Positions 1 to 7,416 of a DNA stretch of 19,287 nucleotides are shown here, piece after piece; positions within the stretch are counted from its first letter, which is position 1, and each line of letters begins with the position of its first letter. Under the pieces are notes generated by a model. That model saw nothing but the letters and a program-made list of their open reading frames with translations. It did no database searches and was not told the origin of the DNA. Origin of the DNA: an uncultured Ruminococcus sp. Its GTDB lineage: Bacteria; Bacillota; Clostridia; Oscillospirales; Ruminococcaceae. The stretch lies in the NCBI GenBank assembly GCA_947176685.1, contig CAMWRL010000012.1, forward strand, positions 1 to 19,287, given 5' to 3'. The position numbers and the translations under genes were made by a program.

Positions 1-3
1 ATA

Positions 4-1683
4 TTATACTGAGAATGTAGTTCTTACAAGCTCGTCAATAGAAGTCTGTCCTGCAACAACAAGTTCTGCCGCATTGTCACGGAGCAACTTTGTACCATTG
101 TTGCGTGCGGCTTCTTCGATTTCTTCCTTACCGCCGCCTGCCGCAATAATCTGCGAAACCTTGGCGGTACAGTGAATGATTTCATGAATAGCGGTTCTTC
201 CTCTGTAACCGGTGTTGTTGCAGTCCGGACAGCCGACAGGCTTATAAATCTGTATTGACTGGTCAACGCCCATAAGTTCGCTTTCTTCTTCGGTTGACAT
301 AACAGGTGTCTTACAGGAAGGGCAGAGAACCTTAATAAGACGCTGAGCGATAACGCCGATAAGTGAAGTTGCAACCATGTAAGGAGCAACGCCCATATCT
401 ACAAGACGGACAACGGTTGAAGCCGCATCGTTTGTATGGAGTGTTGACAATACAAGGTGTCCGGTGATAGCGGCACGGATACCAATATCGGCAGTTTCGG
501 TATCACGCATCTCACCTATCATAACGATGTCAGGGTCCTGACGGAGAATTGAACGGAGAGCCGCAGCAAAGGTCATTCCGGCTTTCATATTTACCTGACA
601 CTGGTTGATGCCGTCGATAGCTTTTTCTACAGGGTCTTCAACCGTGATAACATTTACATTAGGTTTAGCGAGTTCACCGAGGGCGGCGTAAAGAGTAGTA
701 GTTTTACCGGAACCCGTAGGACCTGTTACAAGGATAACGCCGTGAGGTACACGGAGCATTGACTCGAAAAGCTGATAGTTATAGTCGGACATACCGAGGT
801 CGGTAATTTTACGGAGCGCAATCTGTCCAGTTGACAGAATACGTATAACTATCTTTTCGCCGTTTACCATCGGAAGTGAAGATACACGGACGTCAAGTGT
901 AGTACCGTCAACAACCTGCGTGAAACGTCCGTCCTGAGGTATTCTCTTTTCAGCAATGTTCATACCGCTGATAAGTTTGAGACGTGTTGTCAGCGCACTG
1001 TGTACCGCACTGGAGATATTCATAAGTTCAACAAGGTCGCCGTTTACACGGATACGGATTCTTGTATAGGTCTTGAACGGCTCGATATGAATATCGGTAG
1101 CGTCTGCACGGTAGGAGTTTTCAATAATCGTTGTAGCAAGCTTAACGATAGGTGCGCTTTCAACTCTGTCTTTGGATTCCTCGTCTTCCATAGCACCATT
1201 ATCGCCGCCGTTCATAGCTGCGATACTGTCAACCACGCTGTCAACGTTCTGCATTGAGTAATTCTTACCTATAGCCTTGTTTATAGCCGATGTGGTAGCA
1301 AGTACCGGAATACAGTCCATACCGGTTGAGACCTTGATTTCTTCAAACACTATGAAGTTTACAGGGTCGTTCGTTGCAACCGTAAGACGTTTACCTGTAA
1401 TAGCAATTGCAATAACTGTATGTTTTCTTGCAAGTGCCTCCGGTATTTTGTTGACCGCATCGGAGTTGATTTCAACTGCGTCAAGGTCAACGTACTTAAC
1501 CATCATTTTTCCGGCGAGTGCCTTAGTGAAATTGGCTTCAGACATAAATCCGAGTTCAACAACAACGTCACCGAATTTTTTTGAACCATTGGATTCTTTC
1601 TGCGCCTCAAGAACTTTCATAAGCTGTTCCTGATTGATAAGACCCTGACCAACTAAGTAATCGCCTATTCTCTCATTTCTCAT
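4..1683 (-). CDS. pilB: Type IV pilus assembly ATPase PilB (GspE family) with N-terminal MshEN domain
   Basis: Cytoplasmic hexameric ATPase that powers pilus polymerisation through the platform protein PilC. Numbering from the chosen start, residues 5-28 match the MshEN motif (R-I-G-x-x-L-V-x-x-G-L-I-x4-L-x3-L-x2-Q); a degenerate second copy lies near 36-60. The Walker A motif GPTGSGKTT is at 321-329, the Walker B region (DPDIVMIGEMRD) ends near 394, the His box GHLVLSTLHTND is at 408-419, and a zinc CxxC pair is at C454/C457 and C485/C488. At about 559 residues it has normal family length. I chose the ATG at 1681-1683 because GGAGG lies six bases upstream; an in-frame ATG at 1705-1707 has no Shine-Dalgarno. 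The gene is divergent from pilD and separate from the main pil operon. MshEN domains bind c-di-GMP in MshE; binding here is inferred. Confidence 0.93.
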   Translation of the reverse strand: MRNERIGDYLVGQGLINQEQLMKVLEAQKESNGSKKFGDVVVELGFMSEANFTKALAGKMMVKYVDLDAVEINSDAVNKIPEALARKHTVIAIAITGKRLTVATNDPVNFIVFEEIKVSTGMDCIPVLATTSAINKAIGKNYSMQNVDSVVDSIAAMNGGDNGAMEDEESKDRVESAPIVKLATTIIENSYRADATDIHIEPFKTYTRIRIRVNGDLVELMNISSAVHSALTTRLKLISGMNIAEKRIPQDGRFTQVVDGTTLDVRVSSLPMVNGEKIVIRILSTGQIALRKITDLGMSDYNYQLFESMLRVPHGVILVTGPTGSGKTTTLYAALGELAKPNVNVITVEDPVEKAIDGINQCQVNMKAGMTFAAALRSILRQDPDIVMIGEMRDTETADIGIRAAITGHLVLSTLHTNDAASTVVRLVDMGVAPYMVATSLIGVIAQRLIKVLCPSCKTPVMSTEEESELMGVDQSIQIYKPVGCPDCNNTGYRGRTAIHEIIHCTAKVSQIIAAGGGKEEIEEAARNNGTKLLRDNAAELVVAGQTSIDELVRTTFSV

Positions 1684-1715
1684 AAAAAACCTCCGCTCTT
1701 TATTCATAAGTATGA

Positions 1716-1752
1716 TTTCAGAAAAATATTACAGATATTTACAGTTCTGAAA
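1716..1752. repeat. 8-bp inverted repeat around the putative pilB promoter
   Basis: TTTCAGAA (1716-1723) is repeated in inverse as TTCTGAAA (1745-1752), separated by 21 bases. The right arm overlaps the proposed pilB -35 and the proposed -10 lies between the arms. It could be an operator or a hairpin near the 5' end of the transcript. A chance occurrence in A+T-rich DNA is not excluded. Confidence 0.35.
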
Positions 1753-1756
1753 ACAA
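1728..1756 (-). promoter_or_regulatory. Weak candidate promoter for pilB
   Basis: On the minus strand, TTGTTT (1751-1756) is followed after 17 bases by TGTAAT (1728-1733). The transcript would start near 1721, about 40 bases before the pilB ATG. The -35 matches consensus only in its first half, so this is the best candidate in the gap and no more. Confidence 0.35.
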
Positions 1757-1771
1757 ACTTTTAAAATTTAC

Positions 1772-1799
1772 TTGAATTTTCCAGAAATTGTGTTATAAT
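1772..1799 (+). promoter_or_regulatory. Promoter of pilD, extended -10
   Basis: TTGAAT (1772-1777), a 16-base spacer, then TATAAT (1794-1799) preceded by TG at 1791-1792. The spacer starts with TTTCCAGAAA (1778-1787), which recurs in the CAP-dockerin promoter and, with one change, in the rnz promoter. The expected start of transcription is near 1806, giving a leader of about 34 bases that includes AAAGGAGGG at 1822-1830. Confidence 0.75.
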
Positions 1800-1839
1800 A
1801 AAATATGTCACTATTAAATGTAAAGGAGGGTAAAACAAA

Positions 1840-2679
1840 ATGGGTGAATTTACAAATATGCTTCATGACGAATTTACTTCGCCGTTATTCCAGATTTCGT
1901 TTTACGCTATAGTATTTCTGTTCGGCATAAGCATAGGAAGTTTCCTCAACGTTGTGATACTGAGACTTCCCCGTAACGAGTCTCTTATAAAGAGTTCGTC
2001 ACACTGTATGACATGCGGTACAAAAATACGTGCAAGGGATTTGATACCAGTATTCAGTTGGCTTGCACTCAGAGGCAAGTGCCATAGCTGCGGCGAAAAG
2101 ATTTCATCAAGATATCCGATTGTCGAAAGTCTTAATGGTCTGCTTTTCGTGCTTACGTTCTGGGTGTTTGACATTAATGCTGAATCCATAATAACCTGCG
2201 TTCTGATGTCTTTGCTGGTAGTCGTGGGATTTATGGACTGGGACACTATGGAAATTGACGAAAGAATACTGGGACTGATTGCCATACTGGTAATTCCGTC
2301 ACATATTTTCACTGACCAGTCAACCATTGAACAGAGAATCATCGGAGCATTAATAATAAGTGTACCGTTTTTTATCATAGGCGAAGTAAGCCGCAGTTTC
2401 ATAAAAAAGAAGTTCGGAGAAGACTTCCGTGCTATAGAACTTGGCGATACACTTCTGATGATTGCCGCCGGTGCTTACCTTGGAACAAAGGCTGTTATCG
2501 TTTCAGCATTGCTTGGAATAGTAATTGCAGCTGTTGCCGGACTGATTAACAAAATGGTTTCCGGTGAATCAAAGTTCGCATTCGGTCCGTATCTTTCAAT
2601 CGGCATAGCAATAGGAGCTTTGTGGGGCAACGGTATTGCCCAATGGTATCTTGGTTTACTGACTGCTCCGGTTCAGTAA
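1840..2679 (+). CDS. pilD: Type IV prepilin leader peptidase / N-methyltransferase PilD (A24 family)
   Basis: Multi-pass membrane aspartyl protease that cuts prepilins after the leader Gly and N-methylates the new end. The N-terminal methyltransferase region carries GSFLNVVILRLP and the zinc pairs C56/C59 and C81/C84. Catalytic aspartates are D133 (FMDWDTMEIDE) and D203 (ELGD). The usual IPD after the first Asp reads IDE here, and the first Gly of GxGD is Glu. FGPYLSIG near the C-terminus fits the family's FGPF box. At 279 residues, length is normal. It should process the two FTLVE/MTLVE prepilins of the adjacent operon, toward which it is transcribed. It is the only gene on the plus strand. 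AAAGGAGGG nine bases upstream supports the start. Confidence 0.93.
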   Translation: MGEFTNMLHDEFTSPLFQISFYAIVFLFGISIGSFLNVVILRLPRNESLIKSSSHCMTCGTKIRARDLIPVFSWLALRGKCHSCGEKISSRYPIVESLNGLLFVLTFWVFDINAESIITCVLMSLLVVVGFMDWDTMEIDERILGLIAILVIPSHIFTDQSTIEQRIIGALIISVPFFIIGEVSRSFIKKKFGEDFRAIELGDTLLMIAAGAYLGTKAVIVSALLGIVIAAVAGLINKMVSGESKFAFGPYLSIGIAIGALWGNGIAQWYLGLLTAPVQ

Positions 2680-2687
2680 AAAGCATC

Positions 2688-2731
2688 AAAAAAACATAGG
2701 CAGCAGCATTGTGACTGCTGCCTGTTTTTTT
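2688..2731. terminator. Bidirectional terminator between convergent pilD and the pilus operon
   Basis: A perfect 9-bp stem AGGCAGCAG/CTGCTGCCT (2698-2706 and 2715-2723) has an 8-base loop. A T-run (2725-2731) follows on the plus strand and an A-run (2688-2694) on the other side gives a T-run for minus-strand transcripts. It lies just after the pilD stop and 17 bases beyond the stop of the PilW-like gene, so it can end both units. Confidence 0.9.
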
Positions 2732-2740
2732 GTGTGTAGA

Positions 2741-3880
2741 TTAGTTCAAAGTATAGATAATATAAATGTTATTTCCGCCTGCATTATTGGAGGAGTCATA
2801 TAGGTAAAAAGAAGGGGGGGGTACCGGGATTTCTTCATAGTCCCATTTACCGTCTGATTCTTTTGTAGGAGGAGTTCCTGCTGTACATTCGTCAACCATA
2901 GTTGTAGGAGTATAGTCTATTGTTCCGTTGCCCTTGCCGTTGCGTCTCACGGGACGGTAATTAAGACTTTCATTATATGTCGTGAAATTGTTGTTGATAT
3001 TTACAAGAGCAAGAGTAGCGTTTGACGCTGCATATGGTGAACCGAATACTTGACGTCCATCGGCAAGGGTATCATGATATTTTTTAGTTCCATCTTCATT
3101 TTTGTAAGTCACAAATGTGAATGAGAACATATCCTTACCGAATGTATATGGTGCCAATATGTCTTCGCCTGTTGTATCATCTTCACCTACTTTAATAAGA
3201 ACCGGATTTACACAGCCGAAATACTGATCTTTGGTGACTTTAGCCGGAAGACCTTCAACACTGTCATCAATGGGATTTAGAGTATTGTATCCAAGTGACG
3301 CAAAAATTGAATAGTCCTTGTAATAAACATCATTTATAACAGGCTGGTCCATACTTACGTTGGTTACGGTACACGGCTCAATTGTCGTAATATCCCAGTT
3401 ACTTGTTGCTGCATTCCAGTCCTGATAAGTATATCCTGCTTCAAAGTTAAACACACTTTCAGTAATTCTTCCCTGATGGTCATTGTCAATCTTCATGACA
3501 TTAACCTGACCTTCTATGGGTTTGTTGCTGCTATCAGCCTTGTCTCTAAAATAGCTTTCAACAAAATTTGTAACAGCTTTTGTCTGACGGTCTTTCTCGT
3601 CTGTACCAGTAATCACTACAGACTGACCAGTGTCAGCATCATATTCTTTGAGGTCCCCGTTGTGTACGTATACAGCACTTGCATAACGGAGAGTACCTTC
3701 AAAATAACGTTTGATATTGTCAACGGTGGCGGAATTTGCTTCCTGAAGCGATGCACCTTTCATCATTTTGCCTACGGGGTCAAGAAACTGCAAAGCACCA
3801 AGCATAATTATTCCGAAAACCGCCATAACAACAATCAGTTCAACGAGGGTAAAGCCTTTAAGAGTTCTTTTATTTTTCAT
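2741..3880 (-). CDS. PilW-like minor type IV prepilin
   Basis: A 379-residue prepilin. The leader MKNKRTLKG is followed by FTLVELIVVMAVFGIIML: PilD cleavage between G9 and F10 leaves Glu at mature position 5, as type IV pilins need. The hydrophobic helix is followed by about 340 polar, probably beta-rich residues with few cysteines. The size suits PilW/PilJ-type minor pilins that prime assembly or sit at the tip; the subclass assignment is inferred from size and place. It is last in the operon, just before the terminator. I chose the ATG at 3878-3880, with AAAGGAGG ten bases upstream, over a GTG at 3901 that would include that ribosome binding site in the coding sequence. A C8 run near the 3' end makes the C-terminus prone to slippage. 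Confidence 0.85.
   Translation of the reverse strand: MKNKRTLKGFTLVELIVVMAVFGIIMLGALQFLDPVGKMMKGASLQEANSATVDNIKRYFEGTLRYASAVYVHNGDLKEYDADTGQSVVITGTDEKDRQTKAVTNFVESYFRDKADSSNKPIEGQVNVMKIDNDHQGRITESVFNFEAGYTYQDWNAATSNWDITTIEPCTVTNVSMDQPVINDVYYKDYSIFASLGYNTLNPIDDSVEGLPAKVTKDQYFGCVNPVLIKVGEDDTTGEDILAPYTFGKDMFSFTFVTYKNEDGTKKYHDTLADGRQVFGSPYAASNATLALVNINNNFTTYNESLNYRPVRRNGKGNGTIDYTPTTMVDECTAGTPPTKESDGKWDYEEIPVPPPSFYLYDSSNNAGGNNIYIIYTLN
2814..2821. repeat. Homopolymer tract (G8; C8 on the coding strand) in the PilW-like gene
   Basis: Eight consecutive G on the plus strand encode the Pro-Pro-Pro of IPVPPPSFYLYD about 21 residues from the C-terminus. Loss of one base would replace the tail with another reading frame that stops near the present end. 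Gain of one would stop translation after about six new residues. A tract of this length is a known slippage hazard. Confidence 0.8.
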
Positions 3881-3897
3881 GTTCAGCCTTCCTCCTT

Positions 3898-4305
3898 TCA
3901 CTGAATATCATCAATAAATTTGAAATGACCTTTTATATTTCCGCTGTAGATGCTTTTGTCATCGTCATCTTTAGTGCCGGTATCTGTAAGTTCATCGCTT
4001 GTACTGTAAAGCTTTCCTTTTACTTCAACAGAACTGCCGCTGCCTGCTTTGCTGACGTTGATTGTGACATTCTCATCAATGAGCTTGCCTCTGCCTGAAG
4101 CTTTTGTATCATGGGTTTCAGCGGCAGGACCTTCAACAGCAACTCTTGTATTTCTTGCCTTGGTATCTCTGCGGTAGTTATTAATTGTAACGCCGAGAGT
4201 AGTAAGGAGCAGTGCCAGTACTGCCATTACGGCAATGGAGATGATAACTTCAACAAGAGTCATACCACGTTTTCGGCGTGATTTTGTATTTTTTTCGTTA
4301 TTCAT
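3898..4305 (-). CDS. PilV-like small type IV prepilin
   Basis: A 135-residue prepilin. The basic leader ending RRKRG is followed by MTLVEVIISIAVMAVLALLL: cleavage after G14 leaves an N-terminal Met and Glu at position 5. MTLVEVIISI is the style of PilV/GspI minor pilins, but this is also the smallest pilin here, so a role as a more abundant subunit cannot be excluded. The mature domain is short (about 95 residues after the helix), charged and without cysteine. The start at 4303-4305 is supported by GGAGG seven bases upstream. It begins 12 bases after the giant pilin gene and ends 17 bases before the PilW-like gene, so all three are co-transcribed. Confidence 0.85.
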   Translation of the reverse strand: MNNEKNTKSRRKRGMTLVEVIISIAVMAVLALLLTTLGVTINNYRRDTKARNTRVAVEGPAAETHDTKASGRGKLIDENVTINVSKAGSGSSVEVKGKLYSTSDELTDTGTKDDDDKSIYSGNIKGHFKFIDDIQ

Positions 4306-4317
4306 AGCACACCTCCA

Positions 4318-7300
4318 TTAAAAACCATCGTAGTACATTATGTCAAATTCCTTGGATGTTTTAGTACCTTCATCATCGTCTTTATCGGGTAAGCCCTTAT
4401 GAGTATAAAGGAATGTCCAATCATTCTGTCCGTCAGCATAAGCAACGTTAAGGACGCCTATTACACCGACGCACTTTGCATTTCCTTCTTTATCTCTAAC
4501 TTTAATTCCGTCATAATAAACCTCAGACTGTATCGGTGCTGCCTTTTGAATATAAAATGCCATATTAGGAGCTTCAATAGCTGCTGTAACTACTTTATTC
4601 GGTCCATCAAAATTCCAGAATTTAAGACTCGGTGTTGATACATTGCCCTTGGCATCATAAGCCTTTGCTTTTTCAGAATAAATCTTGATTTTGGGAGATG
4701 CTGCCTTTTCACCTATCACTTTGTTGGCATCATCTTTTGCGTACAAATCATCATCATTTGCAATCTGGAAAGTCTCTTTATTCTTTATCAAATCATAATA
4801 TGATTTTGTCATAATACTTCCGCCATCAAATTTAACATTGCCTTCGACAAAAAGTATAAGATTTCCACAGTTGGGTGCTGAATCATCATAAATGATTCCA
4901 TAATCCTCAAAATCCTTTTTATCCATTTCAAAATCTTTAAGTCTTACCCATATATCATTTGTGGATGTATTTTTTATATAGATTGTTTTATTAAAACCGC
5001 TTCCGCTAAGCGTACAGCTTTGGTTGAGTATTTCATCAGGCACATTACTCTTGGTATATACATTCTGATTTACGGCTTCAAGGTAGTTTGAATCGATTTC
5101 AGTTATGGACTTGGCTGAGAAGTTATAATCTTCTTCGATTTCTTCAACGGTCTTAAGTACCTTTGAATCAGCAATAGGAGTACCGTCACCGATTTCCTCA
5201 AAACCAAGAATTACAGCCCTTTCAGCTTTTCGGGGATATATTTCATTAAAGACCTTATTGATTTCGTCTTCTTCAGAAGCTGATACAAACAATACACTCG
5301 GGTCAGTTACAGGTGTTTTTGTAGGATCGCTTTTGTTATAGAATGTCACGCCAGCATATGGATTATGGTCAGTAGATCTAATAATTTCACCATTTTCTCT
5401 TACGTAATAATAATTCGGTTTTGCTTCTGCCTGACCGCAACGAGTAAGAGAACCGTCATCCTCAACATAATAATAATAATACTGCTCAGATGTTTCTTGA
5501 AATTCATTATTCCATTCAGTATAATGGTCACTTGTTGCTTCATCTTTTGAGCATTCATTACCATACGGGTCGTAGTAAACTTTTGCGTTTTCATCTTTAG
5601 GTTCAATTATTGGGCTCAATAAATTACCATTTTCATCAAAGTCAATTCCTCCGTCAGAATTTACCTTTAATTTGGGTTCAAACTTATATGAAACACCATT
5701 TATATAATAAAGTTTATCCCAATCAGTAACCGGATTACCAAATTTGTCAACCGGACCACCAACTTCATTTGACCAAGAAATTTCAGAAGTATCAACATCT
5801 ACATAATCTCTTGCCCATACATTGTCATATTCTTTATAACCGCTTCTAAAAATGCCACTATGGAAAATATTTTCTCTTACTTCATATCTAGGAAGTAATT
5901 CATTTTCATGTAACTCATTTTCATAATAGTCGTATTGTGAATTCAAAGAATATCCATTGAAAGAGTATATTGTACCCTCAACTGTACTTGCATCATCTTT
6001 TGTAAGGCTTCCCTTATAATACAAGTCACCTTTAATAGTTGTATTTGTCAGATTAATATTGTCACCACATATAACATCGCCATTTATAGTTGAATTTGCT
6101 ATTTTCAGCCAGCCTTCTGCTTTGACGTTTCCATTAACTGTAAACATCTTTATTTCAGCATTACCCTTGGTATAAAGATTACCAGAAGTACATGAACTGA
6201 GATATGTATCAGTTCCATTAACTACCGAATTACTCCATGAATAAAGTACAGAAGCTGAATCACTACCAAAATGTGAAATTTTGCCTGAATCCTGACAATA
6301 GATATCTGCATAAAGGCTGACATTATTTTGTTGTGCGTCTATCGAGCCGCAGAAAATATTAAGAGGAAGCTTGTCATCGCCAATAGTCTGGTTTTTAAGT
6401 TTTAAAAGTGAATCAACATATATATAAGGAATTTCATTGAATTTTGTAATTTCCTGATTATATTTAACTGCTGTATCATTGTTTACAGTTTCGGAAAAGA
6501 CCTTAAAAGAACTATTCTGTATATCCATATTTCCCCAGACAGACATACCGGAGCCTTTAGTAGGAAAATAAACATGTGTTTGGGTATTTACGTCAAGACT
6601 TCCATTTACCACAAAAGGTGCTTCAATGGTCTGGTCATTACCTGTCTCGAATTTAACTAATATATCTGAATTTTCAGGAACATTCGGAATATAAGCTCCT
6701 GAGGCGTCTATATCTGCTACTGCTCCATCCTTACGGTTAAGATAGAATTTATCTTCAAGCTTAACATCAGGATTAAGCAGAAGATTATAGTCACCCTTAT
6801 AATATCTTGTACCCTTATCCATACCAATACCAAGATATGTACCGCCAAAGGAATTAGTATGGTTAGATATAGTAGCAGAGCCAACGGTTACGAAACCGCC
6901 GCCGCCGCCGCCGCCGCCGCCGGGCTGCGGGGGGTCTTTGAGGACATACGCAGTGATAGTTTTGGTTTCGCCGCCTGACGTAACATCAGCGGTTATGGAA
7001 ATAAGGTCTCTTTCAACCCATTCCTGTTTGCTGTTATCGTAAAACTGTTTTTTGCCGGCATATGAAATTGTTGCCTTGTCAACTTTACCGATTCCGGCAG
7101 CAGATGTTGTTATATCAACATTTACATCAAAACTTCCGGAATCTTTAAGGGAGTTCATAGCTATGGCAAAATTTTCATCTTTTTTTGCCGCCGCAAGAAT
7201 ACTGTCTATAACAGCTCTTGCGGTGTAGCTTGCCTGTGAGGAGGAGTATGACTTGTGAGCTCTGTTGTTTGCGGCAGTCGCAAGCACCAGAGTACTTGTA

Positions 7301-7383
7301 AGAAATACTATCAGCAGGGACATTACCGATACTACCGTAAGGAGTACCGCACCCCTGAAACTTCGTTTTTTCTCAGTTTTCAT
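4318..7383 (-). CDS. Giant GspK/PilX-type minor pilin, candidate pilus-tip protein
   Basis: About 1,021 residues from the ATG at 7381-7383 (AAAGGCGG six bases upstream; the in-frame TTG at 7401 is rejected). The N-terminus reads KKRSFRG then AVLLTVVSVMSLLIVFL: a pilin-like leader and helix, but with no Glu at position 5, as in GspK and PilX_N proteins. Residues 40-150 resemble the pilin neck. A nine-glycine run at 155-163 (after PPQP) acts as a hinge. Beyond it lie about 850 residues, including a stretch near 400-472 with short repeats (NGNVKAEG, NSTINGDV, NTTIKGDLYYKG) like polymer-forming beta-helix (bactofilin-type) units, and a Tyr-rich part with YYYYY and NYYYVRENG. Known minor pilins are usually 150-400 residues. 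I infer a tip or adhesive role; no ligand can be named. Confidence 0.8.
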   Translation of the reverse strand: MKTEKKRSFRGAVLLTVVSVMSLLIVFLTSTLVLATAANNRAHKSYSSSQASYTARAVIDSILAAAKKDENFAIAMNSLKDSGSFDVNVDITTSAAGIGKVDKATISYAGKKQFYDNSKQEWVERDLISITADVTSGGETKTITAYVLKDPPQPGGGGGGGGGFVTVGSATISNHTNSFGGTYLGIGMDKGTRYYKGDYNLLLNPDVKLEDKFYLNRKDGAVADIDASGAYIPNVPENSDILVKFETGNDQTIEAPFVVNGSLDVNTQTHVYFPTKGSGMSVWGNMDIQNSSFKVFSETVNNDTAVKYNQEITKFNEIPYIYVDSLLKLKNQTIGDDKLPLNIFCGSIDAQQNNVSLYADIYCQDSGKISHFGSDSASVLYSWSNSVVNGTDTYLSSCTSGNLYTKGNAEIKMFTVNGNVKAEGWLKIANSTINGDVICGDNINLTNTTIKGDLYYKGSLTKDDASTVEGTIYSFNGYSLNSQYDYYENELHENELLPRYEVRENIFHSGIFRSGYKEYDNVWARDYVDVDTSEISWSNEVGGPVDKFGNPVTDWDKLYYINGVSYKFEPKLKVNSDGGIDFDENGNLLSPIIEPKDENAKVYYDPYGNECSKDEATSDHYTEWNNEFQETSEQYYYYYVEDDGSLTRCGQAEAKPNYYYVRENGEIIRSTDHNPYAGVTFYNKSDPTKTPVTDPSVLFVSASEEDEINKVFNEIYPRKAERAVILGFEEIGDGTPIADSKVLKTVEEIEEDYNFSAKSITEIDSNYLEAVNQNVYTKSNVPDEILNQSCTLSGSGFNKTIYIKNTSTNDIWVRLKDFEMDKKDFEDYGIIYDDSAPNCGNLILFVEGNVKFDGGSIMTKSYYDLIKNKETFQIANDDDLYAKDDANKVIGEKAASPKIKIYSEKAKAYDAKGNVSTPSLKFWNFDGPNKVVTAAIEAPNMAFYIQKAAPIQSEVYYDGIKVRDKEGNAKCVGVIGVLNVAYADGQNDWTFLYTHKGLPDKDDDEGTKTSKEFDIMYYDGF
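5467..5481. repeat. (ATA)5 trinucleotide tract encoding Tyr-rich stretch
   Basis: Five ATA units on the plus strand encode part of the YYYYY run of the giant pilin. Unit changes would keep the frame and alter only the number of tyrosines. Confidence 0.7.
6896..6922. repeat. (CCG)9 trinucleotide microsatellite encoding poly-glycine hinge
   Basis: Nine CCG units on the plus strand. On the coding strand they give eight GGC codons, and with the next GGT nine glycines in a row (residues 155-163 of the giant pilin). It is far more G+C-rich than its surroundings. Unit gain or loss would lengthen or shorten the hinge without a frameshift. A separate G6 run follows at 6928-6933. Confidence 0.9.
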
Positions 7384-7416
7384 AAATTTACCGCCTTTCA
7401 AATAACTCAGCGAACA

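Noticed and set aside
3940..3965. DDDDK peptide in the PilV-like protein
   Set aside because: It matches an enterokinase site, but a short acidic run in a charged domain is chance and has no meaning in this organism.
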